Shown here one piece after another: positions 53,992 to 62,602 of a stretch of DNA of 64,000 bases. Position 1 is the stretch's first letter. Each line of letters begins with the position of its first letter. The DNA is from Mucilaginibacter sp. OK283. Lineage in GTDB: Bacteria; Bacteroidota; Bacteroidia; Sphingobacteriales; Sphingobacteriaceae. Both the position numbers and the translations under genes were made by a program. The notes under the pieces were generated by a model. That model was given only the letters and a program-made list of their open reading frames with translations, was not told where the DNA came from and did no database searches. The stretch lies in the NCBI RefSeq assembly GCF_900110415.1, contig NZ_FODR01000004.1:372001-436000 (forward strand). Reading direction: 5' to 3'.

Positions 53992-55347
53992 ATGGAAAAC
54001 TCTCGTCGTACATTTATAAAACAGGCTGCTATAGCAGGAGCAGGCGTATTGATCACTAAAAACGCGTGGAGCGCCAAAAGCTACAAACGCATTATTGGTG
54101 CTAATGACCGTGTTCGGGTTGGTGTTGTCGGCTTTTCCGACAGGCATAAAAGTTCGCACATCCCCAGCTTCATGAATCATTATAAAGAGCTTAATTTCGA
54201 AGTGGTTGGCGTATCCGACATCTGGAAAAACCGCCGCGAAGAAGGTGCCGCTGTATGGAAAGAAAAAATGCAGAACGATGTAAAGGCGTACCGCAATAAC
54301 GAGGAGATGTACGATAGCAAAACCGTCGACGCGGTATTTATTAGTACGGCCGATTTTCAGCATGCACGCCATGCAATTGAAGCTGTTAAAGCAGGGTGTG
54401 ATGCGTATGTGGAAAAGCCATTTGCCGAAACTATGGAGGATAACCGCGCGGCGCTTAAGGCCGTTAAGGAATCTGGAAAAATAGTGCAGATAGGATCGCA
54501 GCGCAGGAGCGGAGATAATTATCACGCTGCCAATGATTTTATCCGCTCGGGTAAGTTTGGGCCTATTACCATGGTCGAGCTTACCTGGAACGTTAACCAG
54601 CCGGGCCGCTGGCGCCGGCCCGAATTACTTAGTAAGTTAAAAGAAGAAGATACCGACTGGAAACGCTTTATCATGAACCGGCCATACGAGGCTTTCGATC
54701 CGCGCAAATATTTGGAATATCGCTTATTTTGGCCATACTCCTCCGGATTGCCCGGCCAGTGGATGAGCCACCAGATTGATACAGTACATTGGTTTACCGG
54801 TTTGAAGCACCCGCGCAGCGTTGTTGCCAACGGCGGTATTTATATGTGGAAAGATGGCCGCCGCAACTGGGATACCATTTTGGCTGCCTTTGATTATGGT
54901 CCGCTGGATGATCTGTCAACCGGTTTCCAGGTTACCTTTGGTTCGCGCATGCATAACGGAGATGAACATCCCGCCGAAATCTACTATTCCAACGGAGGCG
55001 AACTAAACCTGATCACCAATAAAGTGTCTCCAAAAGGCGGGCTCACAGAAAAAATGGCTGCCGCTATGGGCATGAAAGCCAACCTGCTGCCCGAGATTGG
55101 CCTGGCAAATACACAACAGGTTGTAGCATCGGCCAACACCGGCGGCGATGTGCTTACTTCAAACCATGTGCGCAACTGGATGGAATGCGTACGCAGCCGT
55201 AAGCAACCCAATGCTCCGGTGGAAGCTGGGTACAGCCATTCTATTGCCAATATCATGACCAATGCGGCGGTACACACCGGTGTTAAGGCAACGTTTGATG
55301 AAAGCACCCAGGAAGTAATGGCAAACGGTAAAGTTTTTAAATATTGA
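53992..55347 (+). CDS. Gfo/Idh/MocA oxidoreductase with Tat signal
   Basis: 451 residues. A twin-arginine signal (SRRTFIKQAAIAGAG) shows export folded with cofactor. The Rossmann segment is VRVGVVGFSDRHKSSH, followed by VDAVFISTADFQHARHAIEAVKAGCDAYVEKPFA, which contains the family's EKP motif. It oxidises or reduces sugars with bound NAD(P), often through 3-keto intermediates in Bacteroidota. It lies 219 bp after the isomerase gene and 6 bp before the PmoA-like gene. Confidence 0.88.
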   Translation: MENSRRTFIKQAAIAGAGVLITKNAWSAKSYKRIIGANDRVRVGVVGFSDRHKSSHIPSFMNHYKELNFEVVGVSDIWKNRREEGAAVWKEKMQNDVKAYRNNEEMYDSKTVDAVFISTADFQHARHAIEAVKAGCDAYVEKPFAETMEDNRAALKAVKESGKIVQIGSQRRSGDNYHAANDFIRSGKFGPITMVELTWNVNQPGRWRRPELLSKLKEEDTDWKRFIMNRPYEAFDPRKYLEYRLFWPYSSGLPGQWMSHQIDTVHWFTGLKHPRSVVANGGIYMWKDGRRNWDTILAAFDYGPLDDLSTGFQVTFGSRMHNGDEHPAEIYYSNGGELNLITNKVSPKGGLTEKMAAAMGMKANLLPEIGLANTQQVVASANTGGDVLTSNHVRNWMECVRSRKQPNAPVEAGYSHSIANIMTNAAVHTGVKATFDESTQEVMANGKVFKY

Positions 55348-55353
55348 TAAGTA

Positions 55354-56403
55354 ATGATGATAAATACTTTAAAAAAAACAGGTTTAATGATAGCCTCAAT
55401 AGCTTTTGCCACAGGTGTAGCCGCTCAAAAAAGCGAGCCGGTAAAGGTTGTAGAGTCAAAAAAGGAACGTAAGGTAGATGTGTTTATCGGCGGTAAGCCG
55501 TTTACAAGTTTTCTGTACCCTGATAGTCTTGAGAAACCGGTTTTATATCCTTTACGCACAGCTAATGGAACTGTTGTTACCCGTGGCTTTCCGCTTGATC
55601 CAAAGCCCGGGGACCCAACCGACCATCCACATCACATAGGCCTTTGGTTTAATTTTGAAAACCTGAACGGACTGGATTTTTGGAATAACTCCTATGCCAT
55701 TCATAAAGAGAAAAAGAATTTGTACGGCTGGATCCGTACCGACAAGGTGCTGGAAACCAAAAGCGGCACAACCGGCGTATTGGCATACCATGCAAACTGG
55801 ACTAACCAGCAAAAAGATGTCATTTTAGAAGAAACCACCCGTTTTGAATTCAGCGGAACAGCCAATCAGCGCATTGTAGATCGTATTACTACACTAAAAG
55901 CCAGTGTGGATGCAACTTTTACCGATGCTAAAGACGGCCTGCTTGGCCTGCGCCTGGCTCATGACCTGCAGATGCCTGCTACTGAAGACCAAAAATTTAC
56001 CGATGATAAAGGCAATGTAACCATAGTTAAAGCCGGTACCGATAAAGTGGCCAACGGCAATTACTTAACCAGCGCTGGCAAAACAGGTAACGATGCCTGG
56101 AGCAGCCGCGGCGTATGGTGCAAGGTTTACGGTAAAATGGGTGCCGATTCGGTAGGTATCGCTATTATAGATCATCCTCAAAATCCTAATTATCCCACAT
56201 TTTGGCATGCCAGGGGTTATGGCTTATTTGCGGCTAACCCTTTAGGTGAGAAGATTTTTACGAATGGTAAATCGGCAAAGAATTTGCATTTAAATAAAGG
56301 CGAGGCGGTGACTTTTCGTTTTCGTGTAGTTATCAGTAATGGCGGGCAAACCATCAGCAGCGGGCAGCTTAATGAGATGGCAGCAGAATATGGGAAGAAA
56401 TGA
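55354..56403 (+). CDS. PmoA-like (DUF6807) exported protein
   Basis: 349 residues with a signal peptide ending near residue 25 (ATGVAAQ). The family block TDHPHHIGLWFNFENLNGLDFW is evident; despite the PmoA label in databases this family is not methane monooxygenase. These proteins accompany Gfo/Idh enzymes and sugar isomerases in Bacteroidota and Planctomycetes. Its His-rich motif may bind metal. Function unproven, probably part of the sugar cluster. Confidence 0.82.
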   Translation: MMINTLKKTGLMIASIAFATGVAAQKSEPVKVVESKKERKVDVFIGGKPFTSFLYPDSLEKPVLYPLRTANGTVVTRGFPLDPKPGDPTDHPHHIGLWFNFENLNGLDFWNNSYAIHKEKKNLYGWIRTDKVLETKSGTTGVLAYHANWTNQQKDVILEETTRFEFSGTANQRIVDRITTLKASVDATFTDAKDGLLGLRLAHDLQMPATEDQKFTDDKGNVTIVKAGTDKVANGNYLTSAGKTGNDAWSSRGVWCKVYGKMGADSVGIAIIDHPQNPNYPTFWHARGYGLFAANPLGEKIFTNGKSAKNLHLNKGEAVTFRFRVVISNGGQTISSGQLNEMAAEYGKK

Positions 56404-56474
56404 TTTTTTAATTTATTACGACAAACCGCGCGGACAGGCGTCTCGCTAAATGCATATGGCAGTAAAAGCAAGCC

Positions 56475-57590
56475 TTAACTCAGGGCTTGCTTCAAATCCT
56501 CCACCAAATCATCAATATGTTCCAACCCAACTGAAACCCGCAATAAGTTAAATGGCGTTTTTGTATCTGGGCCTTCCATCGTTGCACGGTGCTCAATTAA
56601 ACTTTCAACACCTCCCAGGCTGGTTGCCCTGGTAAATATTTTTAATTTATTGATGATATTGTGCGTATCATTTTCATCACCCTTAACAATAAAGGATAGC
56701 ATACCACCGAAGGCAAGCATCTGTTCTTTAGCAATTTCATGCTGTGGATGCGATGGCAGTCCGGGATATAATACTTGTTCTACTTTGGGGTGCCGTTCTA
56801 AAAACTCAGCTAACAATTGCGCATTGTGAACATGGCCCTTAACACGGTAGGGCAGGGTTTTAATACTCCGTACCAGCCAGAAACAGTCGGTTGGGGAGGG
56901 GATAGCGCCGCCCATTTCCTGTACCTGGCGTATTTTGGCCCACCAATCGTTTTTTCTGGCGGTAATTAATGCGCCGCCCATCAGGTCGCTGTGGCCTCCA
57001 AAGTACTTAGTGGCCGAGTGCATTACCATATCGGCGCCCAAAGCCAATGGTTGCTGGCAAATAGGAGTGGCAAAAGTATTGTCAACCACTACTTTAATTT
57101 TGTTCGCCCTGGCAAAGGCAACTACTTTTTTTATATCGGTGATCTTGAGCAGTGGGTTTGATGGCGTTTCAACCCAAATCACCCCGGTTTCGGGCCTGAT
57201 GTGTTGGGTTAAAACTTCGATATCATTAACATCAACAAAATCAAAGGTTAAAATACCCGCAAATAGGTTTTTAAGCTGATTACGCAAGCCGTGGTACATG
57301 TCATCAGGGCAAATAATGTGGGTACCCAGAGCCAGCGACTGAAATACCGACATGCCCGCCGCGTTACCCGATGAAAATGACGCTGCATCGGCGCCACCCT
57401 CTAATTTGGCTATAACATTTTCAAGCAAGGCCCGGTTAGGGTTCGATGCCCTGCTGTAAATATGCCCGCCTGGAAAACTACCATCTTCGTCACGCTCAAA
57501 AGTGGTCGACATAACAATAGGTTGTATCACGGCTTTTGATGATCCGTCTACATGGTTGCCTGCGTGTATGGCTATCGTTTCAGTTTTCAT
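56475..57590 (-). CDS. Cystathionine gamma-synthase/lyase-type PLP enzyme
   Basis: 371 residues, fold-type I. PLP lysine in MHSATKYFGGHSDLMGG; cofactor-binding VVDNTFATP and GVIWVETPSNPL; C-terminal TSLGGVESLIEHRA. Family members make cystathionine, cleave it, or sulfhydrylate acyl-homoserine; sequence alone does not settle which. In Bacteroidota a synthase or lyase in methionine/cysteine metabolism is most common. It is a single gene, divergent from a lipoprotein gene. Confidence 0.88.
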   Translation of the reverse strand: MKTETIAIHAGNHVDGSSKAVIQPIVMSTTFERDEDGSFPGGHIYSRASNPNRALLENVIAKLEGGADAASFSSGNAAGMSVFQSLALGTHIICPDDMYHGLRNQLKNLFAGILTFDFVDVNDIEVLTQHIRPETGVIWVETPSNPLLKITDIKKVVAFARANKIKVVVDNTFATPICQQPLALGADMVMHSATKYFGGHSDLMGGALITARKNDWWAKIRQVQEMGGAIPSPTDCFWLVRSIKTLPYRVKGHVHNAQLLAEFLERHPKVEQVLYPGLPSHPQHEIAKEQMLAFGGMLSFIVKGDENDTHNIINKLKIFTRATSLGGVESLIEHRATMEGPDTKTPFNLLRVSVGLEHIDDLVEDLKQALS

Positions 57591-57689
57591 TATGTTGATG
57601 ATGTTGTTGTGCCTTCAAAGTAAATAAGATTATTTGTAATGTGTTGTAGCAGGCCGTGTAAATTTTGCGTAATTGTTAAAAAATATAAC

Positions 57690-58211
57690 ATGAAAAACCT
57701 GCACCTGCTTACAATCGCTCTGTTATTATTAGTCACTGCCTGTAAAAAAGAAAACATCGCCAAACAAAGCGAATATGATGCCAGCTATAAAGCCTGGATA
57801 AGTTTCAAAAACAGCAGCAAAAACTCATATTCCTATACAACAACCTTTGGCTCGTGGGTAGGTTTTGGTGTAACCATCAAAGTAGCTGTAAGCAATGGTA
57901 AAGTTGTTTCGCGTGATTACATTAAAGTACAATCCCGTAACGATGGCACCAATAACGCTGATACCGTTAAAGCCTGGCATGAAGATGCTGCCACCATAAA
58001 CTCGCACCCAAATGATGCAGCCAATGCACTTACGATAGATGACATTTACTTAAAGGCCCGTACCGAATGGCTTAAAGCTGATGCCGCAACCAATGATATC
58101 ATATTTGAAGCAAAAAACCACGGCCTTATTTCCGACTGTGGTTATGTGCCGCGCAATTGCGCCGACGATTGCTTTAGAGGGATAAGCATTACAGCCATAA
58201 CCGCTTTGTAA
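57690..58211 (+). CDS. Lipoprotein of unknown function
   Basis: 173 residues with a lipoprotein signal ending LVTAC (Cys15). The mature part is a small alpha/beta domain (SYTTTFGSWVGFGVTIKVAVSNGK) loosely like DUF6174, ending with a Cys-containing tail (DCGYVPRNCADDC) that could form disulfides. I start at ATG 57690, which gives a proper lipobox; an upstream frame at 57639 would bury it. Role unknown. Confidence 0.65.
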   Translation: MKNLHLLTIALLLLVTACKKENIAKQSEYDASYKAWISFKNSSKNSYSYTTTFGSWVGFGVTIKVAVSNGKVVSRDYIKVQSRNDGTNNADTVKAWHEDAATINSHPNDAANALTIDDIYLKARTEWLKADAATNDIIFEAKNHGLISDCGYVPRNCADDCFRGISITAITAL

Positions 58212-58390
58212 GCTAAAGGCCGAAAGCTATTCCAATTCTTGTTTTAAGCTTTTTGCTTTCAGCCTTTAGCTTTCGGCTTTCCCCAATTAGTTTTTGCTTT
58301 CAGCCTTCGGCTTTAAGCTTCCCCCCCCCCTCATAATCTTATTGTAAAGATGCCCCTTGCTTTAGGCCCTGGGCTTTAAGCTTTCCGCTT
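58212..58390. repeat. GCTTTCAGCC/GGCTTTAAGC-type repeats with a poly-C tract
   Basis: Words such as GCTTTCAGCCTTTAGCTTTC and CTTTCAGCCTTCGGCTTTAA recur in both orientations before mqnE. Related words lie after mqnE at about 59617–59738. A run of ten C occupies 58321–58330, about 90 bp before the mqnE start codon. Confidence 0.65.
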
Positions 58391-58396
58391 TTTTAG

Positions 58397-58404
58397 TACA
58401 TTTG
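58397..58404 (+). promoter_or_regulatory. Bacteroidota -7 box (TACATTTG) for mqnE
   Basis: TACATTTG matches TAnnTTTG and lies 15 bp before the start codon, implying a very short leader. No convincing -33 TTTG was found. Confidence 0.4.
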
Positions 58405-58419
58405 TTCAAAGTTTTTTGA

Positions 58420-59616
58420 ATGGAAGCTGAGCATAATTTACAGTTATTATTACAAAACCCCGACCTGCCTGCTGATTTAAAGCATATTGCCGAAAAGGTA
58501 CAGCGCAGCGAAAGGATCACCTTTGATGAAGGTGTTACGTTATATGAGCAGGGCGACCTGGGTTATCTTGGTGTTTTAGCCAACTACATCCGCGAGAAGC
58601 GCCATGGCGATAAAACTTATTTCAACCGTAATTTTCATATCGAGCCCACCAACCTTTGCGTTTACGATTGCAAATTTTGCTCGTACTCGCGCCTGCTTAA
58701 GCAAAAAGCCGAAGGCTGGGAGTATACCATGGACGAAATGTTTAACATGGTAACCAAATATGATGACGAACCGGTAACCGAAGTACATATTGTAGGTGGC
58801 GTATTGCCGCAATATGATGTGCCTTTTTACCAGGAGCTTTTCGGCCGCATCCGCGCTCATCGCCCGGAATTGCACATTAAGGCATTAACACCGGTTGAAT
58901 ACCATTACATATTTAAAAAAGCCAAAATTGATTATGCCACCGGTATGAAATTGATGATGGAAGCCGGTTTAGGCTCGATACCGGGCGGTGGAGCCGAGAT
59001 CTTCCACCCCGAGGTTCGCGACCTGATTTCAAAAGATAAATGTACCGGCGACCAATGGCTGGCCATACACGAGGAATGGCATAAACTGGGTGGCCGCTCA
59101 AACGCCACCATGCTTTACGGACATATCGAAAAATTTCATCACCGGGTTGATCATATGGAACGCTTACGCCAGCTGCAGGATAAAACAGGCGGTTTCCAAA
59201 CTTTTATCCCGCTGAAATTCCGCAACCAGGATAACCAGATGTCGCATGTGCCTGAATCAACTGTTGTTGAAGATTTGCGTAATTATGCTGTCGCGAGAAT
59301 CTACCTGGATAATTTCGATCACATTAAGGCCTATTGGGCTATGATTAGCCGTACCACGGCGCAGCTTTCGCTTAATTTTGGAGTAGATGATATTGACGGT
59401 ACGCTTGACGATACCACCAAAATTTACTCGATGGCAGGCGCCGAAGAGCAGCACCCCGGCATGAGCACCAAACAACTGGTGGAACTGATTAAGCATGTAG
59501 GCAGGTACCCTATAGAGCGCGATACGCTTTATAACGTAGTTACCGATTACAATGATTTTGAATTTCCTGAAACCCAGCCCAAACCGCAATATTACAAACT
59601 GCCGGTAATAAACTAA
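58420..59616 (+). CDS. mqnE: Aminofutalosine synthase (radical SAM)
   Basis: 398 residues. The radical SAM motif is C80-VYD-C84-KF-C87, preceded by FNRNFHIEPTNLC, typical of the MqnE/MqnC/CofH group. Length and the IVGGVLP and GSIPGGGAEIF blocks favour MqnE, which joins SAM to the MqnA product to give aminofutalosine in the futalosine menaquinone pathway. mqnA is two genes downstream, supporting the call. MqnC is the main alternative. Confidence 0.85.
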   Translation: MEAEHNLQLLLQNPDLPADLKHIAEKVQRSERITFDEGVTLYEQGDLGYLGVLANYIREKRHGDKTYFNRNFHIEPTNLCVYDCKFCSYSRLLKQKAEGWEYTMDEMFNMVTKYDDEPVTEVHIVGGVLPQYDVPFYQELFGRIRAHRPELHIKALTPVEYHYIFKKAKIDYATGMKLMMEAGLGSIPGGGAEIFHPEVRDLISKDKCTGDQWLAIHEEWHKLGGRSNATMLYGHIEKFHHRVDHMERLRQLQDKTGGFQTFIPLKFRNQDNQMSHVPESTVVEDLRNYAVARIYLDNFDHIKAYWAMISRTTAQLSLNFGVDDIDGTLDDTTKIYSMAGAEEQHPGMSTKQLVELIKHVGRYPIERDTLYNVVTDYNDFEFPETQPKPQYYKLPVIN

Positions 59617-59739
59617 GCTTAAAGCAGAAGGCTAAAAGCTGAAAGCAAAAAAGAAGGAGAAACATTGTGCTTTCAACATAATTAATACGACAACAATAAC
59701 AAAGCTTTAAGCCTTATGCTTTCAGCTTTCAGCTAAAAG

Positions 59740-60357
59740 ATGCAAAAAACCTTATACATAGTACGACACGGCCAAACCGAATACAACAAGTTGGGAATTA
59801 TCCAGGGCAGGGGCGTTGATACCGACCTGAACGACGAGGGCCGCAAGCAGGCTCAACAGTTTTTTGCGGCTTATAAAGACGTACCTTTCGATAAAGCATA
59901 TATATCTGCACTAAAACGTACAAAGCAAAGCATTCAGCCTTTTTTGGATGGGGGATTGCCATTTGAAAAGCTTCCGGGCCTTGATGAGCTGGCCTGGGGT
60001 ATTCATGAAGGTCAGCTACCCACGCCGGAAAATAAAGCAGCCTTTTTGCAAATTATGCGCGATTGGCTGGATGGAAAATTGGATAGTAAATTTGAAGGCG
60101 GCGAAAGCCCTAACGAAGTAGAGATCCGTCAGCGCGAGGCTTTGAAGGTGATCATGAGCCATCCCGAAGAAAAAACCGTACTGGTTTGCATGCATGGCCG
60201 CGCCATGCGTTTATTGCTTTGTATTTTAACAGGCAAGCCACTAAGCGAAATGGATAACTTTCCGCATCAAAATTTGGTTTTATACAAAGTTGTTTATAAT
60301 GGCCAACAATTTGCTATTGTAGATTTTAACAATGCCGAACATTTAAAACAATCCTGA
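59740..60357 (+). CDS. Histidine phosphatase (phosphoglycerate mutase-like) family protein
   Basis: 205 residues. The catalytic RHG is in IVRHGQTEYNKLG (residues 7–19), the second His is in VCMHGRAMR near 150, and Glu in ELAWGIHEGQ fits the acid. Substrate unknown. It lies between mqnE and mqnA, 15 bp before mqnA, so it may dephosphorylate a metabolite related to that pathway, or simply be a neighbour. Confidence 0.85.
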   Translation: MQKTLYIVRHGQTEYNKLGIIQGRGVDTDLNDEGRKQAQQFFAAYKDVPFDKAYISALKRTKQSIQPFLDGGLPFEKLPGLDELAWGIHEGQLPTPENKAAFLQIMRDWLDGKLDSKFEGGESPNEVEIRQREALKVIMSHPEEKTVLVCMHGRAMRLLLCILTGKPLSEMDNFPHQNLVLYKVVYNGQQFAIVDFNNAEHLKQS

Positions 60358-60372
60358 AAGAGAACGTTTCTT

Positions 60373-61122
60373 GTGAAAAAGATCAGAATATCAGCAGTAA
60401 GCTACACTAATACCAAACCCTTTATATACGGCCTTCAACATACCGGTTTTGTAGATAAAATAGAACTAAGCCTTGACACCCCGACTGATTGTGCCCAAAA
60501 ACTCATTGATGACGTGGCGGATATAGGCCTTATCCCCGTGGCGGCCACGTTAAGCCTGCCCAACTGGGAAATAGTATCCGATTACTGCATTGGTGCCGTA
60601 GGCGCGGTAAACTCGGTTTTTATATTTAGTAATTGCACGGTACACGATATTAAATACCTGCAGCTTGATCCCGAATCGCGCTCATCTAACAACCTGGGGC
60701 GTGTACTGCTTAAAAACTATTGGAAAATAAGTCCGGAGTTAATTGAGGGTGCTCCAAACTACAGCCTATCGACCGAACCAAACACGGCTTTTGTTCAAAT
60801 TGGCGACCGCACCTTTGGCAAAAAAGACCAGTATAAATATGTATACGATTTGGCCGAAGAATGGCAAAAGTTTACCGGCCTGCCGTTCATGTTTGCAGGC
60901 TGGATAGCCAACAAACCAATCCCGCATGATTTTATGCAGGAATTTAACGCCGCCCTGAAATACGGCCTCGACCATAGGCAGGAGCTGTTCAAAGAGTTGC
61001 CTATGCGCGATGACTTTGATATTGTTGATTACCTGATGGTAAAAATTGATTTTGATTTAACCGAAGGGAAGAAGAAGGCGCTGTATATGTTTTTGGACTA
61101 CATAAAGCGATTGAACGATTAG
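60373..61122 (+). CDS. mqnA: Chorismate dehydratase, menaquinone biosynthesis
   Basis: 249 residues with a periplasmic-binding-protein-like fold but no signal peptide. Landmarks are RISAVSYTNTKPFIYGL, ADIGLIPVAA, DPESRSSNNLGRVLL and GLPFMFAGWIANKP. MqnA removes water from chorismate to give 3-enolpyruvyl-benzoate, the first step of the futalosine pathway. The start codon is GTG at 60373. It shows this organism makes menaquinone by futalosine rather than by the MenF–MenD route, unless both are present. Confidence 0.9.
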   Translation: MKKIRISAVSYTNTKPFIYGLQHTGFVDKIELSLDTPTDCAQKLIDDVADIGLIPVAATLSLPNWEIVSDYCIGAVGAVNSVFIFSNCTVHDIKYLQLDPESRSSNNLGRVLLKNYWKISPELIEGAPNYSLSTEPNTAFVQIGDRTFGKKDQYKYVYDLAEEWQKFTGLPFMFAGWIANKPIPHDFMQEFNAALKYGLDHRQELFKELPMRDDFDIVDYLMVKIDFDLTEGKKKALYMFLDYIKRLND

Positions 61123-61126
61123 CGGT

Positions 61127-61225
61127 TTTGTCTGAATCAGAATTTACAGAATCAAAGAATTAACAGAATTAAAAAGCTAATTCGGAAATTCTAAAAATTC
61201 GCTTAGTAATTCGAGTTCAGACAAA
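61127..61225. repeat. AT-rich inverted repeat after mqnA
   Basis: TTTGTCTGAA (61127–61136) and TTCAGACAAA (61216–61225) are inverted; between them are several AGAATTAA and TAATTCG words. It starts 4 bp after the mqnA stop codon. It is a relative of the GAATTAAACGAATT palindromes. Confidence 0.65.
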
Positions 61226-61325
61226 TTGAATGATATCAAAATCACGCTTAGAGATCAAAGATATAGTTCGCGATTTCAGTATCTTAACCGTTGTTTATTG
61301 ATACTAACCAAAATCTGATAAAACC

Positions 61326-61763
61326 ATGGAACTATCGCTTCATATCATCCTCGAAAAGCCTACCGCCGGGGTCGCTTTTGGTTTACAAAAGGGATCGGGC
61401 AATAAATATGAAACTGTACAAATCCAAAAAACTGATTCGGGCGACCTGAATTTTTATTTAACGGTAACCACAAAAGGGGACAGGCTTAAAGATGTTTTGC
61501 CAAGGTTTGGCGGGCCATTTATACAAGGCCCATACATGGGCAACTTTATTTACCTCGATATCGGCACGCTGGCCGGGCAGATTAGCCCCTGGAACAGGAG
61601 GCTCAAAATTCCGATGGCCGGAATAACCTGGGAGATCATCGATCAGCTAAATGCAGATGCGGCGTTAATGCTTAAAACAAACGTAGCCGGAACAGCCAAA
61701 GACGGCAGCCCAAATTGTGCTACAGTAAAGCCATTTAATGGCTGGCAGGTAGTTTCAAAATAA
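61326..61763 (+). CDS. DUF5990 family protein
   Basis: A 145-residue soluble protein with the DUF5990 pattern: an N-terminal strand ELSLHIILEKPTAGVAFGLQ, the central FGGPFIQGPYMGNFIYLDIG, and SPWNRRLKIPMAGITW. No catalytic motif is known. It is read alone; function unknown. Confidence 0.75.
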   Translation: MELSLHIILEKPTAGVAFGLQKGSGNKYETVQIQKTDSGDLNFYLTVTTKGDRLKDVLPRFGGPFIQGPYMGNFIYLDIGTLAGQISPWNRRLKIPMAGITWEIIDQLNADAALMLKTNVAGTAKDGSPNCATVKPFNGWQVVSK

Positions 61764-61903
61764 TCTATTGTTAAGTCAACGGCACTAAGTCGGAAATCAT
61801 AAGGCTATCTCATTTCTGTGCTTGCAACTTGTGACATTGGGCTGAAGAATAGGCGTCAATTTATCGATGACACAACCTTATATTTATCAAAATAAATCCT
61901 AAT

Positions 61904-62404
61904 ATGGAAATTCAACAGGAAACAACCACAGCTTTATTCATTAAAATAGCCACATCAAACTGGGAGTTGCAAAACACCCGCCTTAACGCCTTACTTGATA
62001 AACTAACCGACGAGCAAATTGCCGGCTTCACAGCGCCCGACCGTAATAGCGGCACCTATCTTTTAGGGCATTTAACCGCGGTAAGCGACGGCCTTTTTAC
62101 CTATTTAGAACTTGGCGAGCGTCTTTACCCGCAGATGGATGAGATATTCCTGAAAAACTCCGATAACTCCGGGCTGGAAAAACCGCCGATAGCCGATATC
62201 AAAGCTGCCTGGCACAACGTAAACACCACCCTCAAACAAAAATTTGATGCCATGCAGCCCGAAGACTGGTTTACCAAACACAGCGCCATCCCTGCCGAAG
62301 ATTTTGCAAAAGAACCCCATCGCAACAAACTGAATATCCTCATCAACAGAACCGTTCACCAGGGCTACCACATGGGGCAACTGGCCTATTTGGTGAAAAA
62401 GTAG
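61904..62404 (+). CDS. DinB-family protein
   Basis: 166 residues forming the DinB/YfiT four-helix bundle. Metal-ligand His residues are suggested by LLGHLTAVSD and TVHQGYHMGQLAYL. Members include thiol-S-transferases and damage-inducible proteins; the substrate here is unknown. Its stop is immediately followed by a G/C-run palindromic element. Confidence 0.8.
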   Translation: MEIQQETTTALFIKIATSNWELQNTRLNALLDKLTDEQIAGFTAPDRNSGTYLLGHLTAVSDGLFTYLELGERLYPQMDEIFLKNSDNSGLEKPPIADIKAAWHNVNTTLKQKFDAMQPEDWFTKHSAIPAEDFAKEPHRNKLNILINRTVHQGYHMGQLAYLVKK

Positions 62405-62405
62405 A

Positions 62406-62495
62406 TAGCCCCTCCAAACCTCCCCTGAAGGGGAGGCTTTAAGAAAAGCCTCTTCGCAAATCAAAAAGTTCCCCCTTCAGGGGGTTAGGGGGCTT
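62406..62495. mobile_element. MITE-like inverted palindrome pair after dinB-like gene
   Basis: Left copy at about 62406–62438 (core CTCCCCTGAAGGGGAG) and right copy at about 62469–62495 (core CCCCCTTCAGGGGG, then TTAGGGGGC) are inverted around about 30 bp. The layout matches the elements in the his operon, and its left edge is 1–2 bp from the stop codon of the preceding gene. Confidence 0.7.
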
Positions 62496-62559
62496 CCTCC
62501 TGACAATTCCATGATCTCAATTTGACAAATGGATGGTACTATGCCTAAATAAACAGCTG

Positions 62560-62582
62560 TATATTTGCTTAACGCTGTTAAA
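62560..62582 (+). promoter_or_regulatory. tetR-like promoter -7 box with overlapping operator-like palindrome
   Basis: TATATTTG (62560–62567) fits the Bacteroidota -7 box. The next 15 bp (CTTAACGCTGTTAAA, 62568–62582) match the downstream palindrome TTTAACA-G-TGTTAAA at all but two half-site positions. An operator at the transcription start suits autorepression by the TetR-family gene that begins 20 bp later. Confidence 0.5.
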
Positions 62583-62602
62583 TGATTTAAGGCGTAAATA
62601 AA

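Noticed and set aside
53962..54525. Long antisense ORF inside the Gfo/Idh gene
   Set aside because: It lies entirely opposite a strong coding region and has no domain or start context.
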